Assembly (NCBI GenBank): GCA_947258885.1
Contig: CAMYKD010000014.1
Span: 9,870-54,866, forward strand
Length of the DNA: 44,997 bases
Origin: an uncultured Kiloniellales bacterium
Lineage (GTDB): Bacteria > Pseudomonadota > Alphaproteobacteria > Kiloniellales > JAKSDN01
Reading direction: 5' to 3'
Shown: positions 1 to 8,666 of the stretch, one piece after another
Position numbering within the stretch: position 1 is the stretch's first letter
How the letters are laid out: the number at the start of each line of letters is the position of its first letter
Notes under the pieces: generated by a model
What the model saw: only the letters and a program-made list of their open reading frames with translations
What the model was told of the DNA's origin: nothing
The model's database searches: none
Translations under genes and position numbers: made by a program

Positions 1-1137
1 GCGGGTCGCCACTTCGGCATCGAGTCCGCTCTGGCTCAGCACCTCTTTGCGAACCGCCTCGAAGTGCTGCCTGAGCGCCGCCACCGCCGGCACGGCGGCC
101 CGTTCCGCGCGCCTGCGCCGGAAGACCGCCAGCTCTTCCTCGATCACCCGCCAGGCCGCCAGTGCCGTGGCCTCGCGGGTCGCCTTGCCGTCGCGTGCGA
201 CGTTCTCCAGGTCGTCGAGGTCATAGACGAAAGCGCCGTCCAGATCCTGGACCGCCGGCTCGACGTCGCCCGGCACGGCGGAATCGATGAACAGGATCGG
301 CCGGCGCCGGCGCTGCTTGAGCGCCGCCTCGGCCAGGGGCGCGGTCACCGTGTGACGCCCCGAACCCAAGGCGGTCACTACTATATCGGCGCTGGTCAAC
401 GCCTCCGCAAGCTCTTCCCAGGGCCTGAAGTGACAGCGCAGGCGGTGCGCCGCCGCTTCGGCCCGGGCCGCGGATCCATGCATGAGGATCAGTTCGCCGA
501 TGCCCGCGTCCTTGAGTTCGAGGGCCATCAGCTCGCCCATCTCGCCAAGACCAACCACCAGCGCGCTGCACTGCGCCACATCGCCGTGGAGGTTGCGCGC
601 GACCATCAGGGCCGACGCGGTCATCGAAACCGGCCGCTCGGCCACCGGAGTTTCGTTACGCACTCTCTTGGCCGCGGCGTAGGCAGCCTGCAAGATCGCC
701 TCGAGCCCCGGTCCCAGTGTGCCCGCGGCCATCGCCAGCCGGTGGCTCTCCTTCACCTGACCGAGCACCTGCGGCTCGCCGATCACCTGGCTATCCAGCG
801 ACGCGGCGACGGCGAAGACATGCCGCAAGGCCGCCTCGTCCAAATGGCGATAGCTTTGGCCCTGCAACTCGTCCTTCGTGATCTGTGCCCACTCGGCGAA
901 CATTTCGTGCAACTGCGCGACCACCGCCTCGGGCTCCTCGTGCAGGGTCACCACCTCGAGCCGGTCGCACGTGGCCAACAGCAGGGCCTGGTCCAGGCCG
1001 GCCGCGCCGACCTCGGCGAGCAGGGCCGGTTGATCGATCTCCTCCACCAGAAGGCGGTCGCGCAGCGCGGCGGTCGCCGAGCGGTGGTTGACACCGAACA
1101 CGAGGAGCCGGCGGGCCGGATCGCCGTTCACGGCCAT
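1..1137 (-). CDS. hemA: Glutamyl-tRNA reductase, C-terminus cut by window edge
   Basis: Reduces glutamyl-tRNA to glutamate-1-semialdehyde with NADPH, the first step of C5-pathway haem synthesis. The reverse-strand reading starts at ATG 1137 and stays open to base 1, giving 379 residues. The N-terminus has FGVNHRSA, followed by ATCDRLEV, which holds the active-site cysteine (usual form STCNRTE). Later come IGEPQVLGQVK and a nucleotide-binding stretch with VVGLGEMGEL. A GGAGG ribosome-binding site at 1142-1146 lies in the 10-bp gap after the hisS stop, so hemA is probably co-transcribed and translationally linked with hisS. The Asn-to-Asp change in the cysteine motif is visible, and its effect is unknown. 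The dimerisation domain at the C-terminus is incomplete here. Confidence 0.93.
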   Translation of the reverse strand, partial: MAVNGDPARRLLVFGVNHRSATAALRDRLLVEEIDQPALLAEVGAAGLDQALLLATCDRLEVVTLHEEPEAVVAQLHEMFAEWAQITKDELQGQSYRHLDEAALRHVFAVAASLDSQVIGEPQVLGQVKESHRLAMAAGTLGPGLEAILQAAYAAAKRVRNETPVAERPVSMTASALMVARNLHGDVAQCSALVVGLGEMGELMALELKDAGIGELILMHGSAARAEAAAHRLRCHFRPWEELAEALTSADIVVTALGSGRHTVTAPLAEAALKQRRRRPILFIDSAVPGDVEPAVQDLDGAFVYDLDDLENVARDGKATREATALAAWRVIEEELAVFRRRRAERAAVPAVAALRQHFEAVRKEVLSQSGLDAEVATR

Positions 1138-1147
1138 GGTGCCTCCG

Positions 1148-2392
1148 CTATCCGAAGCGGGCGAGCCGGTCGCTCAATACGTCGAGAGACACGAGCTCCT
1201 GCTCGCCGGTATCGAGGTCGCGGACCGTCGCGCTGTTCCGGGCCAGCTCGTCCTCGCCCAGAATGACGGCGGCCCGCGCATTCAGACGGTCCGCCCGCTT
1301 CATCCGTTTCTTGAGGTTGCCGCTGAAACCGAGCTCTATGGAGAGGCCGGCCTGACGCAGACGCTGGGTCAGCGTGAGCGCCGCCTCCTCCGCCCCGCCG
1401 CCGACCGGCACGACGACGACCGGGCGCGGCGCCACCGGCGCCCGTCCGAGCAGCATGGACAGGCGCTCGACCCCAGCCGCCCAGCCAATTCCCGGGGTCG
1501 ACGGCCCACCGATCGTCTCGATCAAGCCGTCGTAACGGCCGCCGGCCAGGACGGCGCCCTGTGCGCCAAGCTCGCGGGTCGTGAACTCGAAGGCCGTATG
1601 CGTGTAGTAATCAAGCCCGCGAACCAGCCGGGGATTCAGCTGATAGGGAATGTCGAGCACTTCGAGGCCGGTCTTGACGGTGTCGAAGAAGTCGCGGCTC
1701 TCCTGGTTCAGGTAGTCGCCGAACAACGGAGCATCGGCGATCACCCGGCGGTCACCCTCGTTCTTTGAATCCAGGATCCTCAAGGGGTTCCGATCCAAGC
1801 GATCGAGGCTGTCCGCGGAGAGCCGCGCCCGGTGGTCCTGAAAGTACTCGACCAGCGCGGCGCGATAGGCTCTACGGCTCTCCGGGTCGCCCAAGGTGTT
1901 GAGTTCCAATGCCGTCTTCTCGAGGACACCCAGCGCATCCAGCACATGGGCGCCGATCGCAATGACCTCGACATCCCCGAGGGGTTCCGCCACGCCGAGC
2001 AGCTCCACGTCGATCTGATGGAACTGGCGCTGGCGGCCCTTCTGGGGGCGTTCGTGACGAAACATCGGCCCGCTGTAGAAGTACTTCAGAGGCAACTGCT
2101 GGGCCAAGCCTCCGGAGATGAAGGCCCGCGCGATCCCGGCGGTGGCCTCGGGTCGAAGCGTGAGCTCCTCGCTCTCCTTCATGGAGAAGGTGTACATCTC
2201 CTTGGTGACCACGTCCGAGGTATCGCCGAGGCTTCGCTTGAAGACCTCGGTGAACTCGAACACCGGGGTCGACATCTCCAGGTAGCCGTATTGTTCGGCC
2301 AGGGCCCGGGCGGTGTCGATGACGACGCGGTGGCGGCGCATTTCGTCGGGCAGAATGTCGCGGGTGCCGCGAACCGGCTGCAGCGTGGACAA
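1148..2392 (-). CDS. hisS: Histidyl-tRNA synthetase
   Basis: Charges tRNA-His in the cytoplasm. The 414-residue length is normal for the bacterial class II enzyme. Motif 2 is seen around residues 105-128 (FRHERPQKGRQRQF), a histidine-specific signature RGLDYYT near residue 260, and an anticodon-binding domain after about residue 325. The start appears to be TTG at 2392: the protein begins STLQPVRGTRDILP, which matches the usual family N-terminus, and a GGAGA ribosome-binding site lies 6 bases upstream. It follows ispG by 18 bp and precedes hemA by 10 bp, consistent with one minus-strand operon. The rare TTG start may lower translation initiation. Confidence 0.97.
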   Translation of the reverse strand: MSTLQPVRGTRDILPDEMRRHRVVIDTARALAEQYGYLEMSTPVFEFTEVFKRSLGDTSDVVTKEMYTFSMKESEELTLRPEATAGIARAFISGGLAQQLPLKYFYSGPMFRHERPQKGRQRQFHQIDVELLGVAEPLGDVEVIAIGAHVLDALGVLEKTALELNTLGDPESRRAYRAALVEYFQDHRARLSADSLDRLDRNPLRILDSKNEGDRRVIADAPLFGDYLNQESRDFFDTVKTGLEVLDIPYQLNPRLVRGLDYYTHTAFEFTTRELGAQGAVLAGGRYDGLIETIGGPSTPGIGWAAGVERLSMLLGRAPVAPRPVVVVPVGGGAEEAALTLTQRLRQAGLSIELGFSGNLKKRMKRADRLNARAAVILGEDELARNSATVRDLDTGEQELVSLDVLSDRLARFG

Positions 2393-2410
2393 GGCGTGTC
2401 TCCGGCCGGA

Positions 2411-3562
2411 CTAAGACGCGGCGGAGGCAACGAGCGGCAATTCGTCGCCGGGCGCCTCGGCGGTGCGGGCCGCCTCGACTTCGGCCGCCTTCTTCTCGAT
2501 CAGCGCGACCAGGTGATCGACGATATCCCGATCCTTGAGACGATGGTCCGGCAAACCGGCGATATAGACCTGATGGGTCCCGTTACCGCCGCCGGTGAAG
2601 CCGATATCGGTCTCGCGCGCCTCTCCGGGCCCGTTGACCACGCAGCCGATGACCGACACCGTCAATGGCGTCGTGATGTGCGCCAGGCGCTGCTCAAGCA
2701 GTTCCACCGTCTTGATCACCTCGAACTGCTGGCGGGCGCAAGAGGGGCAGGAGACGACATTCACGCCACGGTGGCGCAGGCCCAAGGCCTTCAGCATGTC
2801 GAAGCCGACCTTGACCTCCTCGACCGGATCGGCCGAGAGCGATACGCGCAGCGTGTCGCCGATCCCGGACCACAACAGGTTGCCGAGGCCGATCGACGAC
2901 TTGATCGTGCCGCTGCGCAGTCCGCCGGCCTCGGTCACCCCGATGTGCAGCGGATAGTCGCAGGCCTCGGCCAGCCCCACATAGGCGGCCACCGCAAGGA
3001 AGACGTCCGAGGCCTTGCACGAGATCTTGAACTCGAAAAAGTCCTCGTCCTCGAGGATTCTGGCGTGGTTGAGCGCACTTTCGACCATCGCTTCCGGACA
3101 GGGCTCGCCGTATTTCTCCAGAAGATCGCGCTCCAGGGAGCCCGCGTTGACCCCGATCCGCATGGAGCAGCCGTGATCGCGCGCGGCCCGGACGACCTCG
3201 CGGACCCGTTCGCGGGCACCGATATTGCCCGGATTTATGCGCAGGCAGGCGGCCCCCGCTTCGGCCGCCTCAATCGCCCTTTTGTAATGGAAGTGGATGT
3301 CCGCCACGATCGGGACGGTCACTTCCGGCACGATCTTCGACAGGGCCTCGGTCGAGTCCCGGTCCGGACAGGAAACCCGGACAATGTCCGCGCCGGCCAC
3401 CTCGAGCTGGCGAATCTGGCCGATGGTGGCCTCGACGTCCGTGGTCAGCGTGTTGGTCATCGACTGGACGCTGATCGGCGCATCGCCGCCCACCGCCACG
3501 GCGCCAACCTGAATCCGCCGCGACGTGCGGCGGTCTATATCGCGATAGGGACGGACGCTCAT
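2411..3562 (-). CDS. ispG: 4-hydroxy-3-methylbut-2-enyl diphosphate synthase (flavodoxin/ferredoxin-dependent)
   Basis: Catalyses the penultimate step of the MEP isoprenoid pathway, converting MEcPP to HMBPP with a [4Fe-4S] cluster. The 383-residue protein has the N-terminal TIM-barrel segment ([24 protein letters not shown]) and the C-terminal cluster region with Cys272, Cys275 and Cys307 ([13 protein letters not shown]) and Glu314 as the expected fourth ligand. The start ATG is at 3562. Only 12 bp separate it from the inverted-repeat element at 3575-3838, so its leader, and perhaps its promoter, derive from that element. It heads the tightly spaced run ispG-hisS-hemA. The C-terminal tail after residue 345 is Ala/Glu-rich. 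Confidence 0.97.
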   Translation of the reverse strand: MSVRPYRDIDRRTSRRIQVGAVAVGGDAPISVQSMTNTLTTDVEATIGQIRQLEVAGADIVRVSCPDRDSTEALSKIVPEVTVPIVADIHFHYKRAIEAAEAGAACLRINPGNIGARERVREVVRAARDHGCSMRIGVNAGSLERDLLEKYGEPCPEAMVESALNHARILEDEDFFEFKISCKASDVFLAVAAYVGLAEACDYPLHIGVTEAGGLRSGTIKSSIGLGNLLWSGIGDTLRVSLSADPVEEVKVGFDMLKALGLRHRGVNVVSCPSCARQQFEVIKTVELLEQRLAHITTPLTVSVIGCVVNGPGEARETDIGFTGGGNGTHQVYIAGLPDHRLKDRDIVDHLVALIEKKAAEVEAARTAEAPGDELPLVASAAS

Positions 3563-3574
3563 TGACAGGCTCTC

Positions 3575-3838
3575 ATACCAAAGGTCACTGATAATGACTC
3601 ATTTCATGGAAGCGGATCGGGTCGCCCGGGTAGGCGCGGTGCGCAGCGCGATGCGTGCATCGGGCAAGCGCCGCAACGCCCCCGGCGCCCCGATGCGCCC
3701 CACCCGAAGGGCCGGGCGCTTTTAGCCGCCAGCCTCGTTGCGCGCTGCTTGTTGTACCAGCACAACGGCGCAGCGCGCGCCTTGCTGGCGGCTAAAATCG
3801 CCTCGGTGAAATGCGTCATTATCAGTGACCTTTGGTAT
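3575..3838. mobile_element. MITE-like element with 32-bp terminal inverted repeats
   Basis: The left arm at 3575-3606 and the right arm at 3807-3838 are reverse complements at 31 of 32 positions. Both begin ATACCAAAGGTCACTGATAA when read inwards. The outermost bases contain TA on both sides, which would fit a TA target duplication as in Tc1/IS630-type elements, but this is inference. No transposase is encoded. The longest reading frame inside, 71 codons at 3604-3819 on the minus strand, is low-complexity and starts within the right arm. The element fills most of the 380-bp rodZ-ispG gap and ends 12 bp before the ispG start codon. The other 104 bp of the gap (3839-3942) show nothing recognisable. 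Confidence 0.7.
3720..3797. repeat. Long internal hairpin nested inside the MITE-like element
   Basis: Perfect 14-base arms (TTTTAGCCGCCAGC at 3720-3733 and its complement at 3784-3797) enclose further complementary blocks: GCGCGCTGC pairs with GCAGCGCGC, and GTTGT pairs with ACAAC around a short loop. The transcript of either strand could fold into a stem of about 30 pairs with small internal bulges. The arms end in A/T runs, so on the minus strand the hairpin could act as a terminator ahead of ispG. It might equally be a processing site or simply part of the element. Confidence 0.7.
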
Positions 3839-3942
3839 CAAGTCATGACCCGATGCGGCGGGACACGGACTGGCCCCGACCGGCCACAACATGCGCCGAG
3901 ACCGGGACAACTTCAAGCCCGCAGGCCCGGGCCGGGAGCGCC

Positions 3943-5247
3943 TCACTGCGCGAGGGTGGAGCCGTCCAGCAAGCCCGCGGGCTCCAGGGCCACGTTGCGG
4001 CGCACCGTTCCGACTGGCCCAAGCGCCCCCAGGACGGTCCCGTCCACTTCGATTTCCAGGCCACCGGCGTTGCCGGTCAGCAGGGTCAAGCCGGACTGGT
4101 TCGGCACCTGGTAGCTGTCGCCGGCACGCAGAACGCGTGTAAACAGCAGATCCTCGTTGCGGTCGCGCACCTGCACCCAGCTGTCCTGCGTGGCGCGCAG
4201 GACGACTCGGGTACCGATATTCCCCCGGCCGTAGACCTGGGCTACCAAGGGCCCTGCCGCCGTCGTTTCGCCGGTGGAGGGCGCGGCCGGGATGGCCTGG
4301 GGCTCCGGTGCCGTCGCAATCGTCGTAGGCGACGTTTCCGACGAGAGTGTGGCCGGAGCCGGCCGCGCCGCTGTCGCCTCTGGTGTAGAGGTGGCGACCG
4401 GGATATCGCCCGAAGATGGTGAAGAACCGGCTGTCTCGGCCGGCTGTGCGGGCACGGCCGAAGCCGTCGCGCCGCTGGTGGTCGCGGGCTCCGCGCCGTT
4501 CGAACCGGCGGGCACGGCATCCGATTCGATCGGGGCGGTCTCGAATGGGGTCGTTGCCAACGATGCCGGCGCGACCGCTTCCGTTTTGCCGGACGTGACG
4601 TCGGTGCGCGCGATTTCTTCCGGCGCCGCCGGATCCGCTCCGCCGCCGGGTTCGAGCTCAGCGGCGGAAACGGCTTCGGCGTCCGACACGGACCCCGCGG
4701 GCGGAACGCTCACCCCCGCCTGCTCCTCGGCAAGCAAATCCTGCAGGCGCTCCGGCACCGTGGGAACGAGATCGGTGCCCTGTCCGTCCTCCTTCGAGAA
4801 GAACGACCAGGCGCCGTAGGCGAGTCCGAAAAACAGCACCGAGACCAGGATCAACGCCGCGCCCGGCACCTTGCCTTCGGGCACGGGGGTGGGGAACACG
4901 AGCTGCGTCTGACTGCCCAGCACGGCAGCCTCGGCCTTGAAGCGGGCCACCAGGTCATCGCTGTCGAGCCCGAGGTACTCGGCATAGCTGCGCAGGAACC
5001 CGATGGCGTAGGCGTTGCCCGGCAGCTTGTTGAACTCGCCGTCCTCGATCGCCTGCAAATAGACATAGCGGATGTTCAATACGCCCGCGACGTCGCGAAG
5101 ACTGCGGTCGTGCCGCTCGCGCGCTTCCTTCAACGTTGCGGCAACGCCGTCAGGCATTGTTTCGGCCTGCGCCTTCGCGGCCGGCCGCAATTCGTCGGCC
5201 TCGAATCGAGGTGCGTTGGGGTCTGGGTGCCGTATCTGTTCCGCCAT
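3943..5247 (-). CDS. rodZ: RodZ-like cytoskeletal/morphogenesis protein (HTH_25 and DUF4115)
   Basis: A 434-residue bitopic membrane protein. Residues about 36-105 form a RodZ/Xre-type helix-turn-helix domain (TLKEARERHDRSLRDVAGVL; AIEDGEFNKLPG; GFLRSYAEYLGLD). Residues about 128-150 form one transmembrane helix (ALILVSVLFFGLAYGAW). A long Pro/Ala/Thr/Glu-rich periplasmic linker follows, and residues about 345-425 form a DUF4115 domain. RodZ proteins link MreB filaments to the cell-wall synthesis complex. It lies 380 bp upstream of ispG on the same strand, a common alphaproteobacterial arrangement interrupted here by the inverted-repeat element. The symbol is by domain architecture, and cell-shape function is inferred. 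Confidence 0.85.
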   Translation of the reverse strand: MAEQIRHPDPNAPRFEADELRPAAKAQAETMPDGVAATLKEARERHDRSLRDVAGVLNIRYVYLQAIEDGEFNKLPGNAYAIGFLRSYAEYLGLDSDDLVARFKAEAAVLGSQTQLVFPTPVPEGKVPGAALILVSVLFFGLAYGAWSFFSKEDGQGTDLVPTVPERLQDLLAEEQAGVSVPPAGSVSDAEAVSAAELEPGGGADPAAPEEIARTDVTSGKTEAVAPASLATTPFETAPIESDAVPAGSNGAEPATTSGATASAVPAQPAETAGSSPSSGDIPVATSTPEATAARPAPATLSSETSPTTIATAPEPQAIPAAPSTGETTAAGPLVAQVYGRGNIGTRVVLRATQDSWVQVRDRNEDLLFTRVLRAGDSYQVPNQSGLTLLTGNAGGLEIEVDGTVLGALGPVGTVRRNVALEPAGLLDGSTLAQ

Positions 5248-5434
5248 GGCGGGTTCTAGAGCCTTCGCTTCACCAGCAGTTCAACGCAGGCGCTATCGGA
5301 AGACCGCCGTCCGTTTGCGAATCCTCCCGCGGGGACCTGCGTGAAATCGCCCCGCACCTACGCCCGACCCCTAGATCCCCAAACATTGGCCTTTTACCAG
5401 ATTCACCCCCGACCCGGCAATCGGCAACATCCGC

Positions 5435-6661
5435 CTAGGCCTCGGCCGCATCGAGTCCGTAGGCCGTGTGAAGGCTGCGCAAGGCCAACTCGGTGTAGTC
5501 CTCCGCGATCAGCACGCTCACCTTGATCTCCGAGGTCGATATGACCTGGATATTGATGCCCTTGTCCGCGAGCGCGTTGAACATCTGCTGAGCGACCCCC
5601 GCATGGCTGCGCATCCCTACGCCGATGACCGAGACCTTGACCACGTTGGCATCGGCGAGGATATCGGCATACCCCAGATCCGTGCATTTTTCCTTAATGA
5701 CCTGCACGGCCCGTTCGAGGTCGGCCTTGCCCACGGTAAAGGTCAGGTCCGTCTGGTCGCCCTCGGGGGACACGTTCTGGACGATCATATCGACGTTGAT
5801 GGCCGCGTCGGCCAGAGGGCCGAATATCTTGGCCGCCACGCCGGGGCGGTCCGGGACCTTGAGTAGGGTGATCTTCGCCTCGTCCCGGCTGTAGGCGATT
5901 CCACTGACGATTGCCTGTTCCACGATTTCGTCCTCGTCCACGACGAGCGTGCCCGGGCCGTCCTGAAAACTGGACCGCACCTGGACGCGCACGCGATGCT
6001 TCATGGCCATCTCGACCGAACGGGTCTGCAACACCTTGGCCCCCTGCGAGGCCATCTCGAGCATTTCCTCGTAGGTCACCCGCTCCAGCTTGCGGGCCCG
6101 GGTGACGATCCTGGGGTCGGAGGTGTAGACGCCGTCGACATCGGTGTAGATGTCGCAGCGGTCGGCGCCCAAGGCCGCCGCAAGCGCCACGGCGGATGTG
6201 TCCGAGCCGCCGCGGCCCAGCGTCGTGATGCGATCCTGCGGGTCGAGCCCCTGGAAGCCGGCGACCACCGCCACCTGTCCCTCCTGGAAGCGGCGGACGA
6301 TCTCGTCGATCTCGATCTGCTCGATGCGCGCGCTGCCATGGGCGGAATCGGTGCGGACCGGGATCTGCCAGCCGAGCCAGGACCGGGCCGCCACGCCGAG
6401 GTCCTGCAAGGCTATGGCCAGGAGCCCGACGGTCACCTGCTCGCCGGAGGAGACCACGACGTCGTACTCGCGCAGATCATAGAGCCGGCCGACCTGGTCC
6501 ACCTTGGCGACCAGCCGATCGGTCTCGCCGGCCATCGCCGAGACGGCCACGGCCACCTCGTCGCCCTGGTCGGCCTGCGCCTTGACCCGCTCGGCGACCT
6601 TGCGGATGCGCTCGATGTCGGCCACCGAAGTGCCGCCGAATTTCATCACGATTCGGGCCAT
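5435..6661 (-). CDS. lysC: Aspartate kinase
   Basis: Phosphorylates aspartate, the entry step to lysine, threonine, methionine and diaminopimelate synthesis. The 408-residue protein has the amino-acid kinase N-terminus KFGGTSVAD, the VVSSGEQVTVGLLA segment, and GRGGSDTSAVALAAALGA with the DVDGVYTSDPR substrate loop. Two C-terminal ACT domains (from about residue 265) suggest feedback control by lysine or threonine. A GGGAG ribosome-binding site precedes ATG 6661. It is divergent from ubiG with a 134-bp intergenic region. The gene order lysC/ubiG is typical of alphaproteobacteria. Confidence 0.97.
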   Translation of the reverse strand: MARIVMKFGGTSVADIERIRKVAERVKAQADQGDEVAVAVSAMAGETDRLVAKVDQVGRLYDLREYDVVVSSGEQVTVGLLAIALQDLGVAARSWLGWQIPVRTDSAHGSARIEQIEIDEIVRRFQEGQVAVVAGFQGLDPQDRITTLGRGGSDTSAVALAAALGADRCDIYTDVDGVYTSDPRIVTRARKLERVTYEEMLEMASQGAKVLQTRSVEMAMKHRVRVQVRSSFQDGPGTLVVDEDEIVEQAIVSGIAYSRDEAKITLLKVPDRPGVAAKIFGPLADAAINVDMIVQNVSPEGDQTDLTFTVGKADLERAVQVIKEKCTDLGYADILADANVVKVSVIGVGMRSHAGVAQQMFNALADKGINIQVISTSEIKVSVLIAEDYTELALRSLHTAYGLDAAEA

Positions 6662-6795
6662 CGTGCTCCCCGGACTGCGGGTGTGCCATCCATCCGCCCG
6701 GATCCCCCATTGCCCGGACGGCGGGGGCTATCCATACTCTCAACGAGCCGCCGGAACAAGCGGCCGCCCGAGGACCGAAGGGAGCGCCCCCGACC

Positions 6796-7560
6796 ATGAC
6801 CGAGGCCAAAGCCGGACCCGGGCCCGACGCCGGAGGCAGCGTCGACCCGGCGGAAATCGCCAAGTTCTCGGCCCTGGCGGAGGAATGGTGGGACCCGGCC
6901 GGCAAGTTCCGGCCGCTGCACAAGCTCAACCCGACGCGTCTGGCCTTCGTGCGCGACCGGATCGCGGAGCATTTCGGGCGCGATCCCCTGGCCGAACGGC
7001 CGCTGGCCGGCCTGTCGCTGCTGGATATCGGCTGTGGCGGCGGCCTGCTGGCGGAGCCGCTCTGCCGGCTGGGCGCCGAGGTCACCGGCATCGACGCCTC
7101 CGAGCGCAACATCAAGGTGGCCTTGCTGCACGCCGCCGAAAGCGGCCTGGCCATCGACTATCGACACGCCGCGGCCGAGGACCTGGCCGGCGCGGGCGCG
7201 CGCTTCGACGCGGTGCTCAATATGGAGGTGGTCGAGCACGTCGCCGACCTGGGCGCCTTCCTAGCGGCCTCCGGGGCCCTGGTGAAGCCCGGCGGCGCCA
7301 TGGTCGTGGCGACCCTCAACCGGACGCCGAAGGCCTTCCTGCTCGGCATAGTGGGCGCCGAATACCTGCTGCGCTGGCTGCCGCCCGGAACCCACGACTG
7401 GCGCCGCTTCGTGCGGCCGTCGGAACTGGCACGGGAACTCGCCGCGGGCGGCCTGACGGTCACGGAGATCGCCGGTATGGCCTACAACCCGCTGACCGAC
7501 GAATGGCGCCTGGCGCGCGATACCGCCGTCAACTACATCGTCTTCGCGGTGAAGGAGTGA
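6796..7560 (+). CDS. ubiG: Ubiquinone biosynthesis bifunctional O-methyltransferase UbiG
   Basis: Performs both O-methylations of ubiquinone synthesis using SAM. The 254-residue protein has the family N-terminus (EIAKFSALAEEWWDPAGKF, then LHKLNPTRLAFV), SAM motif I LLDIGCGGGLLAEPL and the post-motif GIDASERNI. It also has the UbiG C-terminal region with GTHDWRRFVRPSEL and the membrane-interaction segment AEYLLRWLPPGT. The start ATG at 6796 has a GGGAG sequence 11 bases upstream. It is divergent from lysC and converges with the DUF1178 gene 13 bp downstream. Confidence 0.97.
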   Translation: MTEAKAGPGPDAGGSVDPAEIAKFSALAEEWWDPAGKFRPLHKLNPTRLAFVRDRIAEHFGRDPLAERPLAGLSLLDIGCGGGLLAEPLCRLGAEVTGIDASERNIKVALLHAAESGLAIDYRHAAAEDLAGAGARFDAVLNMEVVEHVADLGAFLAASGALVKPGGAMVVATLNRTPKAFLLGIVGAEYLLRWLPPGTHDWRRFVRPSELARELAAGGLTVTEIAGMAYNPLTDEWRLARDTAVNYIVFAVKE

Positions 7561-7573
7561 GCCGTGGCGGCGC

Positions 7574-7996
7574 TCAGGCGTTCTCGGGCGGCAGCCAGGG
7601 GATTCGCTGGACCTGAACGCCCTCGTCCTTGAGCGCCTCGGCCTCCTCCGACGTGGTCTCGCCGTAGATGCCGCGCGGGTCGCTCTCGCCGTAGTGGATC
7701 CGCCGCGCCTCCTCGGGAAAGCGCGCGCCGACATAATCGCAGTTCGACTCGACCTGGCGGCGCAGCTCGAGCAACGCCCGGCGCGCCTGGGCCGCCCGCT
7801 GGTCTTCCTGAGCGGCCGGGGCGCGCACCTCGCCGCGGGACAGGTTGGGCGCCATCAGGGCCTTCTGTACGTTGGCGCAGCCGCAGACTGGGCACAGCAC
7901 CTCGCCCGCCCCGACCTGGGCGTCGTAGGCGCCGCTGTCGCGGAACCAGGCCTCGAACTGGTGCCCGTCGCGGCATTTCAGGTCGTAGACGATCAT
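7574..7996 (-). CDS. DUF1178 family protein
   Basis: A 140-residue protein of unknown function that is widely conserved beside grxC, nit and ubiG in alphaproteobacteria. It begins MIVYDLKCRDGHQFEAWFRD and has a CPVCGC pair, with an earlier Cys in the LKCRDGH segment, making a probable zinc ribbon near residues 8-45. After a variable charged linker comes the conserved C-terminal block (NCDYVGARFPEEARRIHYGE, then RGIYGETTSEEA). The family resembles regulatory FmdB-type zinc ribbons, but no function is established. It is convergent with ubiG. Confidence 0.9.
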   Translation of the reverse strand: MIVYDLKCRDGHQFEAWFRDSGAYDAQVGAGEVLCPVCGCANVQKALMAPNLSRGEVRAPAAQEDQRAAQARRALLELRRQVESNCDYVGARFPEEARRIHYGESDPRGIYGETTSEEAEALKDEGVQVQRIPWLPPENA

Positions 7997-8090
7997 CCGA
8001 CTGACGCCTGGCGGCGATCCTCCAAAGCGCTATGATACGACAACGTTACCACAAAAAGTGACGTCTCGCGGAACACTTCGCAAGAGGCTT

Positions 8091-8666
8091 ATGTCGAACG
8101 ATCGGGTGGAAAAGAAGCGGTCCCGGACCCGGCACTTGGGGCTTCGCGACCCGTCGCTCTGGGTGCGCCGCTTTGCCGGGCGGGTGCCGGCCGGCGGCCG
8201 GGTCCTCGACCTCGCCTGCGGCGGCGGACGCCATACCCGCCTGTTCCTGGAGCTCGGCCACCCGGTCCTGGCCATGGACCGGGACATCGCGTGGATCGCC
8301 GATCTCGCCGGCCGTCCCGATCTGGAAACCCTCGAGGTGGACCTGGAGGACGGCCGGCCCTTCCCGCTCGCCGGACAGCGTTTCGCCGGCGTGGTGGTCA
8401 CCAACTACCTGTATCGGCCGCATCTCCCGGCCCTGATCGAGTCCGTGGCGCCGGGCGGGGTCTTGATCTACGAAACCTTCGCCCGCGGCAACGAGCGCTT
8501 CGGCCGGCCGTCGAATCCGGACCATTTGCTCGAGGCGGGCGAACTGCTCGAGGCGGTGCGGGGATTCTTGCGGATCCTCGCCTACGAGGACCTGGACGTC
8601 GAGCGGCCCAAACCGGCCGCCGTCCAGCGCATCTGCGCGCTGCGGGAAGACCCCGGTCGTTCCTGA
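8091..8666 (+). CDS. Class I SAM-dependent methyltransferase (TehB-like)
   Basis: A 191-residue cytosolic methyltransferase with motif I VLDLACGGGRHTRLF, motif II acidic residue MDRDI, and VVVTNYLYRP as motif IV. Its substrate cannot be predicted. The chosen ATG at 8091 has AAGAGG about 5 bases upstream and gives MSNDRVEKK. A GTG at 8058 is also in frame but lacks a ribosome-binding site. Its stop codon (8664-8666) abuts the stop codon of nit on the opposite strand with no gap, so the two transcripts must overlap at their 3' ends. Confidence 0.87.
   Translation: MSNDRVEKKRSRTRHLGLRDPSLWVRRFAGRVPAGGRVLDLACGGGRHTRLFLELGHPVLAMDRDIAWIADLAGRPDLETLEVDLEDGRPFPLAGQRFAGVVVTNYLYRPHLPALIESVAPGGVLIYETFARGNERFGRPSNPDHLLEAGELLEAVRGFLRILAYEDLDVERPKPAAVQRICALREDPGRS

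Noticed and set aside
64-1266. 400-codon open frame on the plus strand over hemA
   Set aside because: It is an antisense shadow. The minus strand gives an intact glutamyl-tRNA reductase reading.
3604-3819. 71-codon frame inside the inverted-repeat element
   Set aside because: It starts in one arm, has Arg/Ala/Pro-rich composition and no similarity to a known transposase, so I do not call it a gene.
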